DNA of 10,714 bases from Campylobacterota bacterium. Lineage in GTDB: Bacteria > Campylobacterota > Campylobacteria > Campylobacterales > SZUA-545. The position numbers and the translations under genes were made by a program. The notes beneath the pieces are model-generated. The model ran no database searches. It had not been told where the DNA came from and saw nothing but the letters and a program-made list of their open reading frames with translations. The stretch lies in contig PWVP01000164.1 of the NCBI GenBank assembly GCA_003561815.1, positions 1 through 10,714 on the forward strand. Direction: 5' to 3'. Shown piece by piece: positions 6,325 to 10,714 of this stretch; the first letter of the stretch is position 1, and each line of letters opens with the position of its first letter.

Positions 6325-7056
6325 CTACCCTTTAATCAGAAGTTCTTTTATCGCCTCAAAAGTGTGCTTCTGGCGGCTGATCAGCACCGCATCCTCCCGT
6401 ACAAAGGTGTACAGATCGTCACACAGGTGCAATCCGGCGATTATATCATACTCGCGAAAGAGGCCCAAAAAGAGCACAAAGTGAACCGAGTGGCCGTAGG
6501 CCAGCGAAAGGGCCACCGCCCCGGGGCTACGAAACTTCATCCCCAGAGCGCTTAGCCCCGCTACCATCTGCGGATAGGCGTACGCCTTCTCAAAGAGGCC
6601 GATCGAGGGGTTCTCGGTGGTCACCAGCTCCTGACGCGTCGAAGAGAGCAGATTGGCCCGGTAGGCGCCTTGTGGGGTGCGCACGAAGTAGTCGCCATTG
6701 GCGAGGTTACAGACGATGGAGATAAAGGGGCGGCCCTCTTTTTTGAGACTCACCGAGGTGCCGTAATAGGGAAAGCCTGAGGCGATGTTGGAGCTTCCGT
6801 CGATGGGATCAATCACAATCTCATCGGCCCCCTCGCCGATCGGGCCGCACTCCTCCGAGTCGATCCGGCCAAAGGGTGCCAGATGCTCGATAAAAATCGC
6901 CTCCGCTTCCAGATCGATTTTTAGACTGCGATCGCCACCGGCTCCGATCCCGGCACCCCCCATCCGGGCGGGACGAAAAAAGCTCGCATCCGGGCGAGCC
7001 GCCAAAAGATAGAAAACCTGGCGATTGGCCGCTATCGCAGCCTGCTCAAAATCCAT
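6325..7056 (-). CDS. Inositol-monophosphatase-family phosphatase
   Basis: This 243-residue protein belongs to the Mg2+-dependent, Li+-sensitive phosphatase superfamily (IMPase, FBPase, CysQ). The metal-binding residues are visible: E68-E69 in DSEECG, D83 and D86 in the DPIDGSSN motif (83-90), and D203 in REYDIIAG, which replaces the usual WDxAAG. An upstream GAGGDRSLKID segment (38-48) resembles members found in Campylobacterota. The substrate (inositol phosphate, sugar phosphate or PAP) cannot be told from sequence. I chose ATG at 7056 because GAAAG (7064-7068) sits seven bases upstream and the protein then begins like its family. A TTG at 7092 would add 12 residues and overlap gltD. The stop lies two bases from accD, so the pair is likely cotranslated. 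Confidence 0.88.
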   Translation of the reverse strand: MDFEQAAIAANRQVFYLLAARPDASFFRPARMGGAGIGAGGDRSLKIDLEAEAIFIEHLAPFGRIDSEECGPIGEGADEIVIDPIDGSSNIASGFPYYGTSVSLKKEGRPFISIVCNLANGDYFVRTPQGAYRANLLSSTRQELVTTENPSIGLFEKAYAYPQMVAGLSALGMKFRSPGAVALSLAYGHSVHFVLFLGLFREYDIIAGLHLCDDLYTFVREDAVLISRQKHTFEAIKELLIKG

Positions 7057-7072
7057 AAAAAAGCTTTCAGGG

Positions 7073-8452
7073 TTACGCCAGCAACCTCTCAATAATTCTC
7101 AAGGCCGCTATTTTACCATCTTTTGCTGCGGTGACCGCCAGATCGGCACCACGAACACAGTCGCCACCGGCGTAGACGCCCGGCAGCGTGCTCTGCTGGG
7201 CCGCATCGGTCTGCACCCCACCCCAGCGATTAAGCTTGACGCCACACTTCTCCAGCCACGCCATGGGCTGATGACTAAAGCCCAGCGCCAAAAGGGCAAT
7301 GTCCGCTTTAATGCTCTGCTCGCTGCCCTTAATCTCCACCAGCTTGCCCCGCTTGCCATCCTCTTTGAGCTCCGTGCGGATCATCTTGATCCCGCTTAGG
7401 CGACCACCGGTTAGCTCAAACGCTTTAGGGGCGGCATGGAAAAGAAACTCACCCCCCTCCTCTTTGGCGTTGATAAACTCTTTTCGCGAGCCCGGCATCG
7501 CTGCTTCATTGCGGCGATAGGCACAGGTGACACTTCTTGCGCCCAGGCGCAGTGCGGTGCGTACGCAATCCATCGCGGTATCGCCACCGCCGATCACCAC
7601 CACCCGCTTCTCCTCAAAGTCGAAGCGCTCATCGCGCTTCTGGCCAAAGATCCCCTTTTGGATCGCCGTTAAGAAGGTCATCGCATCATAGACCCCCTCT
7701 GCCTGCTCCCCCTCAAGCTCCAGCGCCGCCGCACGAGAGGCACCCACCCCCACAAAGACCGCATCAAAATCCTCTTTAAGCGCCTTGAACGCCTTCTCGG
7801 TTTCGATCGGATGGTTGAGGTGAAGCTTCATTCCAGCCGCCTGCAGCATCTCAAAGCGGCGCGCGACGACCGACTTGTCCAGCTTGAAGCCGGGGATGCC
7901 GTAGGTGAGAAGCCCGCCGGGGCGATCGGCCTGCTCAAACATCTCCACGGCGATCCCGGCGCGCATCAAAAAGGTCGCACACGAAAGCGAGGCCGGGCCG
8001 CTGCCGATAACCGCCACGCGTTTCTGGCTGTGTGGCGGCGGAAACGCTATGGCGTAGCCCGCCTCAAACCCATTTTCGGTAATGGCGGTCTCGATCGCAC
8101 CGATGGTGATGGAGCCGTAGCCATCCTGGCCCAGGGTGCACGCCCCCTCACAGAGTCGATCCTGTGGACAGATGCGGCCCAAAATCTCCGGAAACGGGGA
8201 GCTCTCATTGGAGAGCTTAAACGCCAGCTCCGGATCACTCTGAGCAATCGCTTTGAGCCAGTGGGGGATGTAGTTGCTCAGCGGACAGCCGCACGCGGAG
8301 CAGTAGGGGTCGCCACACTGCACACACCGCTCAGCCTGCGTGCCCGCCTTTTGGGGATCAAAGATCCGATAAACCTCGCTGAAGTTTTTCAGTCGCGAGA
8401 TCACATCTACTTTTTCGGGGGTGAGCCGGTCAACTTTAATAAAATTTTGCAT
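7073..8452 (-). CDS. gltD: Glutamate synthase (NADPH) small subunit
   Basis: This 459-residue FAD-containing subunit passes electrons from NADPH through iron-sulfur clusters to the large subunit, which makes two glutamates from glutamine and 2-oxoglutarate. The N-terminal part carries two cysteine groups for [4Fe-4S] clusters: C43, C46, C51, C54 and C56 in CVQCGDPYCSACGCP, and C95, C101 and C105 in ICPQDRLCEGAC. The FAD fold starts at VAVIGSGPAS (146-155), the NADPH site at VVIGGGDTAMDC (285-296), and a second FAD segment GVYAGGDCVRGADLA (425-439) is near the end. The third glycine of the first dinucleotide motif is serine (S155). The ATG at 8452 is supported by AAGGAG at 8461-8466. It follows gltB after 65 bp and precedes the phosphatase by 16 bp. 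Length is near the usual 450-490. Confidence 0.95.
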   Translation of the reverse strand: MQNFIKVDRLTPEKVDVISRLKNFSEVYRIFDPQKAGTQAERCVQCGDPYCSACGCPLSNYIPHWLKAIAQSDPELAFKLSNESSPFPEILGRICPQDRLCEGACTLGQDGYGSITIGAIETAITENGFEAGYAIAFPPPHSQKRVAVIGSGPASLSCATFLMRAGIAVEMFEQADRPGGLLTYGIPGFKLDKSVVARRFEMLQAAGMKLHLNHPIETEKAFKALKEDFDAVFVGVGASRAAALELEGEQAEGVYDAMTFLTAIQKGIFGQKRDERFDFEEKRVVVIGGGDTAMDCVRTALRLGARSVTCAYRRNEAAMPGSRKEFINAKEEGGEFLFHAAPKAFELTGGRLSGIKMIRTELKEDGKRGKLVEIKGSEQSIKADIALLALGFSHQPMAWLEKCGVKLNRWGGVQTDAAQQSTLPGVYAGGDCVRGADLAVTAAKDGKIAALRIIERLLA

Positions 8453-8460
8453 GATTTTAA

Positions 8461-8466
8461 CTCCTT
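8461..8466 (-). promoter_or_regulatory. Ribosome binding site of gltD
   Basis: AAGGAG on the minus strand, eight bases before the ATG at 8452. It lies close to the downstream arm of an alternative pairing with the gltB-gltD hairpin (CAGCGG at 8473-8478). Confidence 0.75.
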
Positions 8467-8495
8467 ATTGTCCGCTGCCAAGGGGCGCTAAAGCA

Positions 8496-8512
8496 CGCTG
8501 GCATAGCCAGCG
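8496..8512 (-). repeat. Perfect stem-loop between gltB and gltD
   Basis: Arms CGCTGGC and GCCAGCG (8496-8502 and 8506-8512) form a perfect 7-bp, GC-rich stem with a 3-base loop, five bases after the gltB stop codon. No T-tract follows, so it is not a classic intrinsic terminator. It could protect the gltB message from 3' exonucleases, cause partial termination, or adjust the gltB:gltD ratio. These roles are inferred. Confidence 0.65.
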
Positions 8513-8517
8513 GCAGG

Positions 8518-10714
8518 TTAATCGGCTTCATAGGGGAAGGTCACCTTCATATCCTTAGGGCTCACCATCCAGAAATAGATCAGCTCCTGACGGAAGTTAT
8601 CCAGTATCGCTTTGGCCTTCAGGCTACCGGTCTCGTGATAGAAGCTTTTAAGCATCTTTTTAAGGTACTGCTTCCCCTCATCCTCGTCGTAGGTGTCGAT
8701 CCGAACCGCCCGAATCAGCTCCTGGTTCATCCGATCGATAAAGCGGCTGTGGCGATCGTAGACGAAGGCGACGCCGCCGGTCATCCCCGCACCGAAGTTC
8801 ACCCCGGTCTCACCCAAAATCACCACCGCACCGCCGGTCATGTACTCACAGGCGTGATCGCCGGTACCCTCCACCACAGCCACCGCACCGGAGTTTCGCA
8901 CCCCAAAGCGCTCACCCACCGTACCGGCCACATAGAGTTTGCCGCCGGTCGCACCATACAGGCAGGTGTTGCCCGCTGCCGAGAACTGCTCGCCCTGCAC
9001 CGCCGGCACGATTGTGATGCGTCCGCCGTGCATCCCTTTGCCCACATAGTCGTTGGCCACGCCGCGCACCTCGAGATTCACCCCCGGTGCTAAAAATGCG
9101 CCCAGCGACTGTCCGGCCACCCCTTTTAGGCGCAGGGTGATGGTGCCCTCCGGCAGCCCCTTGTCGCCATAAAACTGAGCGATCTCGCCGCTAATGAGCG
9201 TGCCGACACTGCGGTTGATGTTGCGAATACTCCGCTCTTCGACTGTGCGCTCAGCGGGGTTTTTCAGGCTACCGTAGACCGACTTGAGAATCGCCTTCTC
9301 ATAGGCGTTGTCATCGAAGGGGTCGTTGCTCTCGCGCCCCACCACATCGGGCCCTTCGATCAAACGGGTCAGGGCCGAGAAGTCAAACTTCGCCGCTTTG
9401 GGCGAGGCGCTAATGCTCAGCAGCTTCCGTTTGCCGATAATCTCCTCTAGCGATCGATACCCCATCGCCGCAAGCTGCTCGCGCACATCTTCAGCCACCA
9501 GCGTCAGGTAGTTAATCAGCCGATCGACGGTTCCCACATAGTGCTCGCGCAAAAAGGGATCTTGCGTCGCCACCCCCACCGTACAGCGGTTAAGGTGACA
9601 GACACGCAGCATTTTACACCCCAGTGTCGCCAGCATCGCAGTTCCGAAGCCATAGGACTCCGCCCCCAAGATGGCGGCTTTAATCACATCCAGGCCGATC
9701 TTGAGCCCCCCATCGGTCTGCAGCTCCACAAAGTCGCGCAGGTGGTTGGCTTTCAATGCATCGTGCGCTTCGGCCAGACCCAGCTCCCAAGGGCAGCCGG
9801 CGTTTCGGATGGAGCCTAGCGAAGCTGCCCCGGTTCCCCCGTCAGCCCCGGAGATGGTGATCTTGTCCGCATAGGCCTTGGCCACCCCGGCTGCGATGGT
9901 GCCCACCCCGGCCGAGGAGACCAGCTTGACACTGATGCGCGCTTTTGGATTGACCTGTTTAAGATCGAAGATCAGCTGGGCGAGATCCTCAATAGAGTAG
10001 ATATCGTGGTGCGGCGGCGGGCTAATCAGCGTCACGCCCGGCACCGTAAAGCGAAGCTTGGCGATATAGGGCGAGACCTTATAGCCTGGCAGCTGGCCCC
10101 CCTCACCCGGCTTGGCCCCCTGAGCCAGTTTGATCTGGATCTCCTCGGCATTTCGCAGATAGGCGGGGGTCACCCCAAAGCGGCCGGAGGCGACCTGTTT
10201 GATGCGGCTCATCTTATCGGTACCAAAGCGGGCGGCATCCTCGCCCCCCTCACCGGAGTTGGACTTACCACCCAGACGGTTGAGCGCTTGAGCGATCGCC
10301 TCGTGCACCTCCTGGGAGACGGAGCCTACCGACATCGCCGCCGAGACGATTCGTCTAAAGATCGCCTCTTTAGGCTCCACCTCATCAATCGCGATCGGCT
10401 TGCGATCGCTTTTGATCACCAAAAAGTCGCGAATCATCCGCTCGCCGCGATTTTCCAGCAGCGCTTTAAAGGCTTCGTAATCCTCCTTTTTGCCACTGAT
10501 GGAGAGCTGGTGGATAGCGTTGATCACCTTGGGCGAAAAGTCGTGGTACTCGCCCCCCTCGACATACTTGTGCAGGCCGCCAATCTCAAGGGGAAAGAGG
10601 CGGGCCACTTTACTGCTGTAGGCGTTTTGGTGTGCACGCTTGATGCGCTCATCGAGATCCTCAAAGCCCAGGCCGCCCAGATGGGGGTGCGCGCCCTCAA
10701 AGCACGCTTGAACC
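8518..10714 (-). CDS. gltB: Glutamate synthase (NADPH) large subunit, 5' part outside window
   Basis: The frame is open to the right edge, giving 731 visible C-terminal residues of a protein normally near 1,480; the N-terminal glutamine amidotransferase domain lies outside. The visible part includes the end of the linker domain, the FMN-binding synthase barrel with VKLVSSAGVGTIAAGVAKA and GADGGTGAA (codons between about 9930 and 9825), and the [3Fe-4S] cluster cysteines in CKMLRVCHLNRC (9583-9618, spacing C-x5-C-x4-C). The C-terminal beta-helix domain of repeated glycines (GVANDYVGKGMHGG, GATGGKLYVAGTVGERFGVRN region, about 9110-8760) follows. The synthase domain adds ammonia from glutamine to 2-oxoglutarate using electrons from GltD. 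A GTG at 10608 is an internal valine codon, since typical GltB sequence (HPHLGGLG, then GGEYHDFSP) continues across it. Confidence 0.96.
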   Translation of the reverse strand, partial: VQACFEGAHPHLGGLGFEDLDERIKRAHQNAYSSKVARLFPLEIGGLHKYVEGGEYHDFSPKVINAIHQLSISGKKEDYEAFKALLENRGERMIRDFLVIKSDRKPIAIDEVEPKEAIFRRIVSAAMSVGSVSQEVHEAIAQALNRLGGKSNSGEGGEDAARFGTDKMSRIKQVASGRFGVTPAYLRNAEEIQIKLAQGAKPGEGGQLPGYKVSPYIAKLRFTVPGVTLISPPPHHDIYSIEDLAQLIFDLKQVNPKARISVKLVSSAGVGTIAAGVAKAYADKITISGADGGTGAASLGSIRNAGCPWELGLAEAHDALKANHLRDFVELQTDGGLKIGLDVIKAAILGAESYGFGTAMLATLGCKMLRVCHLNRCTVGVATQDPFLREHYVGTVDRLINYLTLVAEDVREQLAAMGYRSLEEIIGKRKLLSISASPKAAKFDFSALTRLIEGPDVVGRESNDPFDDNAYEKAILKSVYGSLKNPAERTVEERSIRNINRSVGTLISGEIAQFYGDKGLPEGTITLRLKGVAGQSLGAFLAPGVNLEVRGVANDYVGKGMHGGRITIVPAVQGEQFSAAGNTCLYGATGGKLYVAGTVGERFGVRNSGAVAVVEGTGDHACEYMTGGAVVILGETGVNFGAGMTGGVAFVYDRHSRFIDRMNQELIRAVRIDTYDEDEGKQYLKKMLKSFYHETGSLKAKAILDNFRQELIYFWMVSPKDMKVTFPYEAD

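Noticed and set aside
7090..7092. TTG as the phosphatase start
   Set aside because: It overlaps gltD and adds 12 residues unlike the family; ATG at 7056 has a binding site at good spacing.
7811..8491. Long plus-strand open frame of 226 codons antisense to gltD
   Set aside because: It lies wholly opposite a clear gltD and its binding site, has no recognisable domain, and is typical of a GC-rich shadow frame.
10606..10608. GTG as the start of gltB
   Set aside because: Typical GltB sequence continues upstream through the window edge, so this is an internal valine codon.
1..10714. Defence system, CRISPR array, insertion sequence, prophage, tRNA or rRNA
   Set aside because: No direct-repeat array, transposase-like protein, terminal repeats or cloverleaf-like segment was seen; all genes are conserved housekeeping types or small membrane proteins.

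Overview
This is a GC-rich stretch (by eye in the upper fifties of percent) in which every supported gene lies on the minus strand, packed with overlaps or very short gaps. Read 5'->3' on that strand, from the right edge to the left, the order is: glutamate synthase large subunit (gltB, 5' end outside the window), glutamate synthase small subunit (gltD), an inositol-monophosphatase-family phosphatase, accD, rlmH, an unrecognised two-helix membrane protein, a tRNA-dihydrouridine synthase, a PepD-like M20 dipeptidase, a PIN-PhoH ATPase and a tiny DUF3185-like membrane protein. The window ends at a strong promoter pointing off its left edge. I see no tRNA, rRNA, CRISPR array, insertion sequence or phage gene.

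The proteins look most like those of Campylobacterota (Epsilonproteobacteria): the form of GltD, the phosphatase with a GAGGD segment, and AccD. The GC content would then suggest a free-living, higher-GC lineage such as relatives of Hydrogenimonas, Nitratifractor or Sulfurovum. This is an inference from remembered family resemblance, not a database result.

Right part (8453-10714): gltB and gltD encode the two subunits of NADPH-type glutamate synthase and are separated by 65 bp holding a perfect 7-bp stem-loop just after the gltB stop. Middle part (4976-7056): phosphatase, accD and rlmH are translationally coupled (2-bp gap, then a 4-bp overlap), linking lipid synthesis to ribosome maturation. 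A 43-bp AT-rich gap with a possible -10 element then precedes a second tight group (membrane protein, dusB, pepD, phoH; 1770-4975). Left part (1-384): the small DUF3185-like gene follows phoH after 60 bp with a strong ribosome binding site. Beyond it is a perfect-consensus sigma70 promoter with a 17-bp spacer containing seven consecutive C's.

The genes are mostly conserved core metabolism and RNA biology, and I do not see a clear new defence or mobile system. The most unusual signals are (1) an extreme excess of the palindrome CGATCG, 37 copies in 10.7 kb, resembling the cyanobacterial HIP1 phenomenon; (2) the perfect promoter with a homopolymer in its spacer and a GC-rich discriminator; and (3) the unassigned membrane protein with a HemY-like two-helix layout coupled to dusB.
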